DNA of 64,000 nt from Strigops habroptila. Taxonomy: Eukaryota; Chordata; Aves; Psittaciformes; Psittacidae. The DNA is taken from contig NC_044296.2 of the NCBI RefSeq assembly GCF_004027225.2, positions 5,513,943 to 5,577,942 on the forward strand, read 5' to 3'. Position numbers and translations under genes: made by a program. The notes beneath the pieces are model-generated. The model was given only the letters and a program-made list of their open reading frames with translations. It searched no databases and was not told the DNA's origin. This document shows positions 11,323-23,900 of the stretch, in pieces (position 1 is the first letter of the stretch; each line of letters starts with the position of its first letter).

Positions 11323-12010
11323 CGTCAGCCCCATCTCGCCCCCTCCCTGCTTTTCTCCCCGCTGCCCACAGCCGGGGCTCAGCCTCTGGTGTCACCTCCT
11401 GTACCCCAGCAGAGACCCCCGGGGAAGGGTCAGTGGCCAAACCTGCCCCGAAGGGAGGGGATGGGGGATCCTCTGCTCCTGGTGGTGCTGTGCTCCTGGC
11501 CTGCGTGACCGGTGCGCTGGACATGTCCCGGGACCGCTTCCCGCATCCCACTGGGAACTGGGGCACGTGGCCCGTGCTGCGGCAATGGTGGCGATTCACG
11601 TTCACCCCTTTGCACCTCCCCGGGCGCTCCCACCCAGCCCCGGGCAGGTTATTGCCCGACACCTCCCTGCGAACCTGCTGCGGGCGGCGCTGGCCCCGCC
11701 CGTGTCCGCCTGCGGGGCAGGTGCGGGACGGGAACGGCTCTGGAAGGAGCGCGAGTGGAGCGGGACAGGAAGGACGGAGCGGGGCCGCGCCGCGGGTCCG
11801 GCGTCTACCCTGGTCCACCAGGGAGGGGCAGGTGTGGGTCAGCCGCCCCGTGCGGTGGTTGCAGGCAGTGGCATCCCCCCATGGGGTGGCATTGGCGCTG
11901 GTGTGACCCGGTGGGCTTCGCTGTCCTGGTCCTGGCAGGGGCTGAGCCCTGTCCCCACATCCCCCCGGCACCGCGTGAGGACTCCCCGCCGCGGGTCAGA
12001 CTGGTCCTTC

Positions 12011-14468
12011 ATGCCGGCGAAGCTGAGGAGAAGCCGAAGGGGGACGCTGGAGGCGAAGCGGTGGCAGAGCCTGGAGGAGAGGGGCAGTCCTCGGCCGCGG
12101 TGTCCCGTGCTCACCAGGTGGGTGCTGCATCTCATAGGGTCAAGTCCCTGGGGCGCAGAGGACACGGTGTGTGCACAGCAGCCAACCCCTGCCTACTGCT
12201 TCCTGCCAGGTCCCAGACCTGCGACCCCTCCTTCTGCAAGCAGACAGAGCCGGGTGCCGTGGGCAGGGGCGAGCAGGGACCTCCGTCCCCACCGGTGAGT
12301 CTCAGGGACCAGGAGGGGGGACCCCCGCACCACCATCCCGGCGGGACGCTGGGCCAAGTTGGGGCCCATCCTGGTTTTGTGGCAGAGCTGTGGTGCAGGG
12401 TCCTGCCCCACAGGTGCCCAAGGGAGCTGCTGGGTACCATAAAGCCTTCGGGGAGCTGGCGGCACGTGAGACGCTGCTGTTCTGCTCCTCCTGTGCCTGG
12501 CACAGAGATGTGCCCTACCATGGCCGCCTGTACATCTCCTCCAACCACCTCTGCTTCCACGCCAGCCTCCTGCGCAAGGACGTCAAGGTGGGATGGGGCT
12601 TGGTGTGGGGCAGCGGCTCTGGCAGGGGCAGTGACATCACCTGCTGTCCCTGCACAGGCAGTGGTCCCCATCGCCTCCATCTTGTCCCTCAAGAAGACCA
12701 ACATGGCGCTTCTGGTGCCCAATGCGCTCAGCATCCACACAGCCACAGGGGAGAAGGTGAGAGTGGGACAGGGGCAGTGCTGGGGGCTGGATGGGGTGTC
12801 CTGGTTCCTGTGCCTGAGGGAGCAGCTCTGGCACAAGCCCTTTTCCCACCCTCCGACAGTTCCTCTTCATGTTGCTGCGCCGGCGCGAGGCCACGTACCG
12901 GCTCCTGAAGTCCCTCTGCACACACCTGCAGGTAGGGGCTGGGGGGCTCTGAGCCCACCATTGCAGGGCCATGGGGGTGGTGGCACCCCCACCTGCATCT
13001 CTGCTTGTCCAGGACAATGACTGGAGCCCTCTGGCCTCTCTGAGCAATGAGGAAAGCCTTAAGGAGCCCCTGGTAAGGCTGGCAAATGGTTGGCAGATGG
13101 GTCAGGGCAATCCCAAACACAGGCTGGTGGAGAATGGATTGAGGACAGCCCTGAGGAGAAGCTCCCCATGGCCCGGCTTCAGTGTGCGCTTGAGCCCAGA
13201 CCCCCCCCCGAGTGCTGGGCTGCACCCCCAGAGCGTGAGCAGCAGCTCAGGGAGGGGATTCTCCCCCTCTGCTGTGCTCTGGGGAGACCCCCCCTGCAGT
13301 CCTGATCCAGCTCTGGGGCAGCAGCACAAGAGGGACGTGGAGCTGCTGGAGCGAGGCCAGAGGAGGCCCCGGAGCTGCTGCGAGGGCTGGAGCAGCTCTG
13401 CTCTGGAGCCAGGCTGAGAGAGCTGGGCTGCGGCAGCCTGGAGAAGAGAAGGCTCCTGAAGGGGAGACCTTAGAGCAGCTCCAGTGCCTAAAGGGGCTCC
13501 AGGAAACCTGGAGGGGGCTGCGTTCCTCGGGGACATGCACCATGACTGGAGCTTGTCCCCTTTCAGACCTCGAGCCAGTCGGACCTGGAGCAGAGCACGT
13601 TGGAGCCCAACAGTCTCCGGGCGCTGCCGGGTGAGTGGCTGCAGCATGGCCCGTGCCGCCTGCTCTGTGTGTACCCTCCCCCTGCCCACCCCAGCGGGGG
13701 TCACGCAGCCCTTGGCCACCTCCACAGCATCTCCCACAGCTCCTGTGCCCCGTGGGGGCCCTGGGACCTTCTAGTCCCTGCCACAGGGCACCCACTGAAT
13801 GGCTCCTGGTTGCACACAGATGGGCTGAGCTCGACGCCGAGGCAATCAGAGGAGGAAGAGGATGATGAAGAGGCGGCAGCGCTGGTTCTGAGCAGCAGTG
13901 AAGGGGAGCCCTTTGCCAAGCCCCACAGCCCCTGGGGTGGGTCAGGGCCCTGGGGAGGGGGATGCTGCTGGGGCTGGACTCTGGCTCCAGACAGAGCCAA
14001 CCCCAGCACTGTCACCATCTTATCACAGCAGGGGGACCCCACTCCACACTCTGGGCCTGGAACACCACCACTCAGCTGAGCCCTCTCACCACCATCATCA
14101 TCATCTACCTGCTGCTGTGAGTCCCTGGGTCCTGCTCACACCCCTTAGGGCACCCATTGGGTCCCCATCCCCACTGTCCCCCAGCACCCAGAGACGCTGC
14201 AGTGGGGGACGGGCAGCCCAGGGCTCTGCTCCTGCCCTGTCCCCGCTGACCGCTGCTGGCCTGTCCCCAGCGTGGTGGCCCTGCTGCTGTCCTCGGGGTA
14301 CATCGCCCTGCGCACCCTGGAGCTGGAGCAGCAGTTGGCGGCCGCAGCGGCTTGGCCGGGCCTCAACCTGTCACAGCAGTAAGTGGAGGGGCTGAGGGGG
14401 ATCCTCTGTCCCCAGCACAGCTGGGACCCCCTCATCCTGCCTCCCCCCACAGGTACAGGACGAGATGA
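12011..14468 (+). CDS. GRAM-domain, tail-anchored membrane protein, GRAMD2A-like (11 coding exons)
   Basis: Exons: 12011-12117, 12210-12294, 12414-12587, 12658-12756, 12860-12931, 13013-13072, 13567-13630, 13820-13936, 14029-14116, 14271-14378, 14453-14468; phases join into 329 residues. Residues about 65-180 form a GRAM domain matching human GRAMD2A closely (RLYISSNHLCFHASLLRKDVK, then VVPIASILSLKKTNMALLVPN and LLKSLCTHLQ). An acidic, serine-rich linker follows (EEEEDDEE). A hydrophobic helix at about 275-298 (TTIIIIYLLL joined to VVALLLSSGYIAL) precedes LELEQQL, like RLEQQL at the GRAMD2A end. GRAMD2A sits at ER-plasma membrane contacts and binds PI(4,5)P2; a similar role is inferred. I know no such gene here in human. 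The start ATG is the least certain part, since an upstream exon could exist. The last donor GTAAGT overlaps an in-frame TAA. Confidence 0.8.
13125..13530 (+). mobile_element. CR1 LINE fragment lacking its 3' end
   Basis: CR1 sequence in intron 6 of the GRAMD2-like gene, from GAGGACAGCCCTGAGGAGAA to GGGGCTCCAGGAAACCTGGAG. It stops before the usual CR1 3' block and tail. It matches the copy at 35305 almost word for word through the ACGTGGAGCTGCTGGAGCGA region. Missing the 3' end is unusual for a LINE and points to a later deletion. Confidence 0.85.
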
Positions 14469-14730
14469 GGCCAGCAAGGACCCACTATCACCAGGGCCCC
14501 ACTGGGGGGACAGGCTCAGGGGCTGCTCTGAGCCTCCCCCAGCACCAGGTGCCTTCTGCCCCCCATACACATGGGAAGCCCCCACAGGCTGTGGGGCTCC
14601 ATCCTGCTGCCCTCCAGGTGTCCCCACCCTGAGGAGCAGCAGGAGGAGCCTGGGGGGGGCTGGGGTCAGGCACCCACCATCCCCATCCCTCCCCACCGGG
14701 GTGGGGAACAAGGAGACAGACTATTTAATT

Positions 14731-14736
14731 AATAAA
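14731..14736 (+). promoter_or_regulatory. Poly(A) signal AATAAA of the GRAMD2-like gene
   Basis: Consensus AATAAA 263 bases after the stop, in an AT-rich patch unlike its surroundings. It gives a short 3'UTR. Confidence 0.75.
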
Positions 14737-15480
14737 CAATCAATTAACAAAGATGTGCCCCCACCTGGGGGGACCATGGACATAGAGCTGCCTTATACCT
14801 TAGGAGAAGTGGAGGGAGGCTGTGAGCTCCCCAACCCCTACATGGGGCAGACCCATGGCTGGTGGTGGGGGTGTAGTGGGGGGGCCTCAGCCTCCTCATC
14901 CTCACCCTGGACCAGCTCTGCCCCGCAGCAGAGCTATGGGGTGGTCTTTTTCTTCCAGCCGATGGCCTGCTTGAGCCGGGGGGGGGGGACTGGCAGAGTG
15001 GTCACTAGGGGTGGGCTTTGTGCCCACACCAGCAGCACCTCAGGCTCGCGCAGGGGACACGCATGAGGGTGTCCCCACCACTTGGGGGGTGTCCTTGGAT
15101 GCAGTGGGATGTGATGGGGCTTGAATGGGGGGCCTGGACGCCAAGTGGTGGGACCGAGCAAGCAGAAGAGCTGCCCCATCTCCCCCCAGGCAGATTCCCA
15201 CTGCCCCCCCCTTCCTCCTCCTCCAGCCCAGGGAAACTGAGGCACAGCCACAGGCCCCAGGGGCTGCACTCCCCCAGCTCCATACCCAGAGCTGCCCCAC
15301 ACGAAGGGGAGGGCCCAGGGGAGCTGTGCCAGGACAGGGGCACCCTGGGGAGGGGCACAGGGAGGGTGGAGCTGTGCTGGGAAACAAACACAGGCAGTCA
15401 GGAACAATAAACCACAGGCAGAACCCTTGACCCCCTCACCTCATCCTGGAAAAGAAGGGGAGCCATCCCGAGCCATAAAT
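14737..15480. other. Intergenic stretch between convergent GRAMD2-like and FZR1 genes
   Basis: No coding region supported. A second AATAAA at 15406-15411 on the plus strand could be a distal poly(A) site of the GRAMD2-like gene, making the two convergent transcripts end within about 80 bases of each other. The rest is G/C-rich unique sequence. Confidence 0.5.
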
Positions 15481-17938
15481 CCACACCTTGTTTAATGCCA
15501 GTTAGATTGTTTTACACGGACAAGTCACAACGTGCTCGCTGTGGGGTTTGTCCCCACCTTACATATAACAATGCCCCATGGCCCAGACTTCACAACCCAG
15601 ACTCAGGGAGGCCCCTTTGCTCTGCCCTCGGCCCATGCTCACATGGAACACACACGACAGCATCCCAAGCCCCAGGGAGCACCTCTGCGAACAGCACTGG
15701 TGGGAAGGAGGTTGTGCCAGGTCCACGGGAACAGCTCGGTCACTCCGCCATCACCAAGAGGAGAGAAGCCAACCTGGTCCCAGTGCAGCTCCAGAGTGAG
15801 AGAGGTGGGATGCGGAGCCCCCTGGGCTCTCCCTCCTGCTCCAGAACACATGAAGCCACCTCAATGTTGGGATTTCAGCAGAAGGGAACCCACAACAGAC
15901 ATGAAAATCCACAGCAACAGCTACAACCAACTCCAGCCCCGGTGCAAACACCCCCCGGGCCCAACTGCTGCCCAACAGGGTGACATCAGACAGGACAGAA
16001 GCTTGGGACAGCCCATGTCTTGCTGCATGGGCTTCAAACCTGCTCACCAACTTCTCGATCTGAGTTAAAATTAACTCCTTCTCAGTGCTTTGAGTGCTCC
16101 TTCCACGCGCTGGAAGTTTAACAGTGCCCGTGAATGTACCACACACAGGAGAGGGGCTGGGAGGCCATGGGGTGGGTTTCAAACCAAGCCCCATGCCCCG
16201 GCGCTACACTAAAGTCATTGCGTTGAAAAGGTGGGTCAGAAATCACTTTGACATGACATTCCGGAGGCAGGTGAGGCTGTAAGACCACAATGTGGCTGCC
16301 AGGTTGGGCTGTGGAGACTGGGTGCTGCCAGCCTGGCACACGAGGGCCTCACACGTACCTGTGACGTGCAAAGGGAGCACCAAAAGCCTGATCCAGGCAC
16401 TGGTGAATGGCACCTGTAGTCAAGGCTGCAGTGAACATAGCAGCACCTCACTGCCCTTCTCTGTGTGGAGCTTCCTACACATCCTTCCTACACCAAGGAT
16501 ACCGGTGGCACTGGGGAAGAGACAATCACATCCCTACTACAGCCCAGTGCAGGGAAAGAAGGAAAAGGAAGAGAGAAACGTTATCAGCTATGCAATCTAC
16601 AGAGAACAGGTCAAGGTCTATATACACAGCCAGGAAAATCCAACTGGGAAGACGAAACAGCACTTGCATCCATCCTGGAGTGGCAGGGAGAGCACTGGCA
16701 CATGGGCAGAGCGAGAGGGGCACAGGCTGCTGCAGGCACAACAGATTCTCTTTAAATTAAAAGCAACACAGACACACGAGCGTTTTGCAGCACAGCCCAT
16801 GGCTCACCCCGGGCTCACCAGCGGGCACTCTCTTCTCATACAACTTAAACCCCCACAACAACCTCCCAAAACCCCAACAACAGGTCCCTGGCTTTGACCT
16901 GGGGGGCTAGAAAATAAAGCAACGCTTCTTGCTTTAGAAAAAGAACCCCTGTTCTCGTCCAGACATGGGGTTATTCCTCCCCTTCCAGCCAGAAGAGGCC
17001 ATTGCTCTCTCCTAAACAACCCAGATCCACACGAGTGATTTTGTTTCATAGACACGTCTCAACTGCTTTTGTCCTCAGGAAGACTCCAGAGCAACCAGCC
17101 TCCCACAAACGGCACTGTGGGGAGCTCCACGTGCACAGCGGTTCTTGGTTGGGTTTCTTCAAGCCATTGGTTTTCCTCTCTGTTCACTAAAAGGATCAGC
17201 CCAGAACATGCAACAGCAATTCCGGCACTTTCTGAACGTGCTCCCTCCATGATGGAGCCTCCTCAAGTCTCCTCCAAAGCTGAGCCCCCCAAAGGGATTT
17301 GTTTGAAGGCAGCTGTCAAGCATGCCTAAAACAAGGAAAACCTCAAGCTGGAATGATCATATCGAGTCACAGCACCCCCGGGGAGCACAGGGAAAGAAAC
17401 AGTTCTCCAGGTTCTTCCTGTAAGGGGAGTGCCAGGCAATGAGCCTGGAATCCAGCCCCCGTGCATGAGCGGTGTTGAACCGGTCTGGCTGGCTCCTACC
17501 TCCACCGATGTCATCCAAAGACAGCAGGACCCAGAGCAGCACGTTAAAGCCGTTCCTACAGAGGCAAAGATGCTCTGGTCTCTCCCAGGAGGGGACAACA
17601 CAGCAGCTGGTCCCATCTCAATGGTCCATGTCACACGTGGTTTCTCCAGTACACAACGTGAGGGTTGGAGGATGCGGGTTTAACATTTCTCTTGTACCTT
17701 TTTATGAAGGATGAATCCATAAACCTTTGGCAGTTCCCTCCCCTCCCCAACCCCATCCCAAATACTGCCCAGCATGGTTCACAAGCACGTATTTAATTAG
17801 CATCTCTTGGGTCCGTCCTCCAGTCCCATTGGCACTCCCTCCCCTTCTGGTGGATCATTTGGGGGTCCATGCACACCAAGGTAGTGGTTTCATCCTGGTA
17901 TGGCAGACTGCAGTCTCCCGGCTCGCAGCCCGGGGGCT
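15480..17938 (-). other. FZR1: FZR1 3'UTR
   Basis: About 2.45 kb downstream of the FZR1 stop on the minus strand without coding potential. The most distal plausible poly(A) signal is ATTAAA on the minus strand (plus TTTAAT at 15491-15496). The extent is inferred from this signal; a nearer site cannot be excluded. Confidence 0.6.
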
Positions 17939-20900
17939 TTATCGTATCCTGGTGAAGAGGTTGAGAACGGATACTGACTCCTGACAAGAGAAGACAAGGC
18001 AGGGGCTAAGTACCGCAGCACTATTCCACCTGCCCTTTGGGGTCTGCAATAAAACAACTGCTGGCCTGGTGAGGTATCACCAGCTCGGGGCATGAGCTGA
18101 GCTCTGCACAGTCCAACACCATCAATATTCCCATAACAAGGAGCATGGCAGGTAAGCGAGCCATTCCCACAGCTCTGCAGGAAGCTGCACCCCAGTGACC
18201 ACCACCAGCTCCCCAGCTCAGTCCTGCTCTCTGCCATTCTCAGCTGCCTCTGGCAGACACCCAGCAAAGCTCTCGCAGCTCTGGCACAACGCTCTCGGGG
18301 AAGGCGGGTTGTCAGCTGCAGCATCCACGATCCTATTCCCATCCACGCCACCATTCTAAGCAGCTTTGGAAGGAGCCAGGGAATAATGATCCCTGAGGAC
18401 CAGGTCAACTCATCACAGCATGCTGGGAGGGAAGATGGTGGGCTCAGGGTGAGCTCCCCAAAATGCTGCTGTGTTCAGCAGCCCTGTAACGGCCAGGAGA
18501 AGGATGTCCTGTCCCTCTGCCTTGGGCACACAGAGGCAACCTTTATATCTCAGCAAGTCTAATCCTTCACAGCACCCAGCCCTCTATCTGCAGGATATGG
18601 TGACGAGATCAGAGGCAAGGCAGCGGAACAGAGCGAGCTTGGACTGAATTGACCCCCAAAGGCAGGACACAGCTGCAGCCATGCACACAACACACACATC
18701 TTCACCTTCGTCGAGCGAGTTTTGCTGAAGACGTTCCAGAAGCGCAGGGTTTCGTCTCCAGCTCCTGTGACTATGGCCTCCCCATCAGGGGACATTGCCT
18801 AAGGCCAAGAGAGAGCAACCTTTAGCATCTGTTTCATTTTTGAGGCTGAAAACAAATCTTCATTGGAATGCAAGAGAAATTTATCTCTCCTTTCTACTTG
18901 GTGAGGAACCAAATAACTACCTCTGCTTTTATGTGCTGTGTTCAGTCTCAGTAGGTGCCAATTCAAGCACTTGCATATTATTTACACAGCTATGGAACAC
19001 ATGGGTAGAATTATCATAAAAAGGATTCTTGTGTTAGGAACTCCAAGCCATTTGTAATTGAGGCAACTCCTCCCCACATTCTAAATATGTGTTAAGGCAG
19101 GACGTGTGATAGGACTGGCATTTGCCAGCTCTATTAGTCACTTTGGTTGGAATCCACCTCACAAAACAGTATTTATCACCTCTGTTATGAATCTGCCACT
19201 GAAAGCCCTGTGTAACAGTAACAAAGCAGGTATGGGATCGATGGGGATTAACTACACCAAGCATTTTAATGACAAATTAGGAAGACTGAAAGCATCAAAT
19301 TCTTCCTCTGCTGGCAGTCACCAGTGAAAAAGCAGACGAGTCTTAAGGGAACAAAAATTGATGCTTCTGCTTCCTTAGAAGAGTTTTGGCAGGCTTTGCT
19401 ATTCATTAATAAAACCTCACATTTCCATAGCAGCAAAGGAAAGTAACCCTTGCAGGCAAGGAAACCAGATCCAAAGCATTTTCCACTGCTCATAGGGCAG
19501 CATTCATACCTCCACCTAGACTACAGGCAGCTTACAGTGCCACTGGCACTGTGGCTTTGGGTCTCATCTTCAGCACAGAGAGGAGCCCCAACGAGATGCT
19601 TTATCTGCAGCCAGATAAAGCAGCTACAGCAGTTACAGAGGTTTTCAGCAACGTGGCCATCACTCACCAGATACAAGACTCGGTATGAGTGCCCCGTGAG
19701 CTTTGCTACTTGAGTTAAGGAGGGATATTTCCAGACAAGGATCTGGTTCTGCGAGTAGCCGTGGGTACTCACCTGGAAGGGGAGAGGGAAACATGCATCA
19801 AGCTTCTGAACAGGAGACAGCTCAGCAGTAGGACTGCACAGGAAGGAACTTACCAGCTCATTGGCATGTTTGGACCAGGCCAGGTTGCACACTTGTGACC
19901 CGGTGTCAATGCACTGCAAGGGCTGCCCCGTGAGCGTGTTCCAGAAGCGTATGCAGCGGTCAGCAGTGCCACCGCCGGAGGCGAGGAGCCCGTGCTGGTG
20001 TGGAGACCAGGCAATAGCTTTTACTGCTGCCAAATGCTCGGTGTACTGTTGCACAGGACTCAGGCTGGAGTGATTCCAGACAAGGAGCTGGCAGAGAGGA
20101 GAGACATGATCAAACTTGCACTGCAGTGGGTGTTACAGACACACGACAAACCACGATGTTGCACCGGGACCGATGAAAGCAGTTGAGCAACAAGATGGTT
20201 TCCCACAGCCTTGCCCAAGCACATGCATCTCCACTCTGCACTTGGCAGCCCTGGAGCCAGTCCTACCCTGCCACCACCTCAGCTAAGGAGCCATTCTGAG
20301 GGCCACAGTCACAGAATCCCAGCCTGGTTTGGGTTGAAGGGACCTTAAAGCTCATCCAGTTCCAACCCCCTGCCACGGGCAGGGACACCTTCCACTAGAG
20401 CAGGTTGCTCCAAGCCCCTGTGTCCAACCTGGCCTTGAGCACTGCCAGGGATGGGGCAGCCACAGCTTCTCTGGGTACCTGCATTAGCAGCTCAGCCCTG
20501 CACTATTTTTGCTAGGAAGGACCACACCAGCTCAGCCTCAATGCTCCAAGTAGGTCTATCTCTTAGGATGAGTGCTGAGGGTTTAAAGTAAGCTTAGGAA
20601 GCCAAAGACATGCCATCACTAAACATGACTCAAAACCTTCTTTTGTCTTTATGGCTGTATTATTCCAGAACACATTTAGAAATCTGCTCAGGTTCATTAG
20701 AAGTTATTCTGAGCAGGAGGAAGTGGGTACAACCACGCTGTCACACAGGCACTGGGCAAATGCATTACCTAGCAACCTGCTCCAAAGGGCTCTGTGCACT
20801 GCTTCTCCACAACAGATGCTTCTTCCATATGGTGCTCAGTGAACTACAAGCCTGCATTATAAGTATTAAAACTTCTACAGCTCTAAACTTAGTTTCCTTC

Positions 20901-23900
20901 TGCATAGATAAACATTACTGCAATAAACTTGACTATATTCTACCTAAATAAAGTCAGGAAGCACAGCTTACCAGTAGCTTTGTTGCACTCAAACCCCTGA
21001 GTCAAGCTCTAGATTTAATTAGCCAAATACAGAAGCAAAATTAAATTTGCCTTGTTAATTTTATTAGAGAGAGGAGGCTGAGGAGAGGCTCAGCATGATT
21101 TGGTTGGACAGAGTCCAACAGCTGAAACAAAAACCCCTTTCAGAGAGGACATATATCCTTAGAGGAAGGGGGTCTGCTGTTTTTCTTGGTGAAGATGTAG
21201 AAATCCTGAGCCTTACATGGCTCCTTGGCAGTACCATACCTTGTTGTCGTTCCCTCCAGAGGCCAGGAGCTGGTGGTCTGTAGACCATTTGAGCCCACAC
21301 ACCTCCTGCCTGTGGCCCTGGAGCCGCCGCTCAGACTGCAGTGGGGGTGTGCGGATGTCCCTCTGGAGGATCATCCGGTCTCGACTCCCAGAAGATAGCT
21401 GGTCAGCATTCCATGCTAAGGCACCTGGAATGCAGAGAGAGCATAGGAGCACGTTGTGGGAGTCCTGCAGGAGCGGGGAGGCAGAACACACCCCACAGTT
21501 GCCAAGGTTTTAAAAAGATAAAGAAAAATCAGTGCTGATGGACCTCCCTTATATCCCTCTGAAGTCCTCAGAGTAGTGTACAAAGGAAGATTAACCTGCA
21601 CAAGCTTACTGAAGGTATCACTCGTCCCATTTCACAGTGCAATAAAGCACAGAAACAGAACTTGGAGAGTGCCTTGACTTCCCAAATGTCACTCCAGCTT
21701 TCAGATTCACAGCACCTCTGAACAAAGAAAACAGTCCCCACAGAATAGGGGAACTGGAAATCTCAGTGTAGAGCTGCCTGCTTGCAGGGCTAACACAGGA
21801 AGCCAGTGGCAGTGAAAAAAGATGTTGTAACCAAACCTAAAATGCCTCAAAGACGGCGGAAACAGCAGCTGCAAGACTCCACCACCACCACACCCAGGGT
21901 CAGAACATCACAGTGATGATATTTTGAAGACTGCTGAAGACATAGCACTATCAATTCTGGTTGAGTTCTGTTATTTCAAGCAAATCCCTCACACAGAAGG
22001 AGAAAGTTCGATCATGAAGAAACAAAACATGTGAAACCTCTGCCTCCCACCTCCTTACCAACTCTGGCTGTGTGCCCCTCCAGCATGGAGAGCTTTTTTC
22101 CTGCAGCTGCATCCCAGATCTGTACAAAGCCCTTGTGAGTGCCAACAGCTACCAAGTTCCCCTAGAGAAACAGAAGACCACAATCAGTAAAGCCAGTAAG
22201 TACAGACAGACATAAAGCAAAAGCTAGAAGCTGAGGAAAAGACTTGAGATAAATCCCACAAAATGGAAAACATCCCAAGCTCTTCCATCTTACATCTTTT
22301 CCCTACTGAGAGTGCCAAGCAGCCTGGCTGCAATATATTTATTGTAGCATTTTATTGTCAAGAACCAGAGGAGCCAACTGGCTCTTTCTCCCTCCCACAG
22401 CTCTTTGCAAATACCTCGAGAACCTCAAGATACAAGAGACTGCTTTCTATCTCCTCTCATTTAGCAAAAAAACCAGCGAGGACAGGAAACCACATTTGAT
22501 TTGTGATGCATACAGGAAGTTTGGGAAAATACAGGAAAAACAACCCAAGAAATGAAAGCTGTAAGGAAGAGCTATACAGCTACCAGGAGAGGGCCTAAAT
22601 TACGGGTTTTTCAGCTATTGAGATTGACAATGTTATACTGACCCGTTCTGACCAGCCCACAGATGTTACAGAATCTCCTTCCACAGAGAGATCACACAGC
22701 CGGGTTACCTTGGGAGTAGGACAGAATGGAGTTAAGGAACACTTGCTGTTGTCAAAGCACACTATTAACTGTCTCACTGACTAGTACCTAGTTTGGGGCA
22801 GAGCATTGCGAGTGCTGGATCCCTGACACAGCACCTCCTGTAGCTCTGGAAGATGCTACAGCAACGGCTGCCTCACTCTCCTGACATGGATGATCATTTA
22901 CCTGGCTCGTACAAGCGCTCCACAAGTAAACACAAGTCCCAAGGCCAACGCTGAGCACGTTCAGAGAGGACCAGTCCACCAGGTTCAGGTAGAAGTCATC
23001 CTGCAGCTCTGGGGCATCCAGCACTTTGAAAGGAATCTTGGAGATTTTCCGAGTAGGTTTTCGAGGTGATCTGAGCAGCTTCTGACTGTTTACAAAAACA
23101 GACATAAAAACAAGGACAGGATCTTACACGTGGCAGCAGATGGTAGGCACAGATGTAGCCACTCTTCAAAGCACACCTGCATGTCTACAGAAACACATAC
23201 AGAGGCTGCAACATTCTTTCCAGACTGGAAAGAATTAGGTTCTGATGCTATAAAGGAGCTGGGGAGCAAAGAAGTAAAACTGACTACTGCAAGTTGGCCG
23301 AGAGATCTAGGCATGATGGGCACCTGCAGACATTCTTATAACTTGACTGTCCCTACTTATTACCTCCTCAGATTCTTAAAACCACTTCGCATAGCAGCTC
23401 TTGGTGTCTTAATAAAAAGCCCTAGAGAACACAGGGAATCCTCTGTCCTAAGCCTTCCCTTCTCGCTCTCTACGGAGAATCAGTATTACCTTTTGTTGCT
23501 GACAGGAGACAGGGAATACGGTGAGACCTCGTTGCCATCATCTGGACTAGAACGTTTTGTGCTGAGCGAATACTGCATAAAGAAAACACATCCAGTAAGA
23601 GCCCCAGCACAACCAGGACTTTGGCACAACACACACTGGTGCCCAATGCCTGGCTAACTCCAACAGCCACAGCCAGATTTTCCAGACTTTCCAGTTCCTC
23701 CCTTTCCCAGGTGCTCCAGAACCACACAAAAAACCTCATCTCTGCTGAAGGCCTAAAGTTTGATTTGGTTATTTACCACACTGCCCAAAAAAGCTTGGTT
23801 CCAACTCAGCTTCCGGGCCAGCACAGAAATAGGAAGTATGTAGCTTGCTGCAGATCCTTCTGTTCTCCTTGCAGGCCACCCAACTTTGTTACCAACAGCT

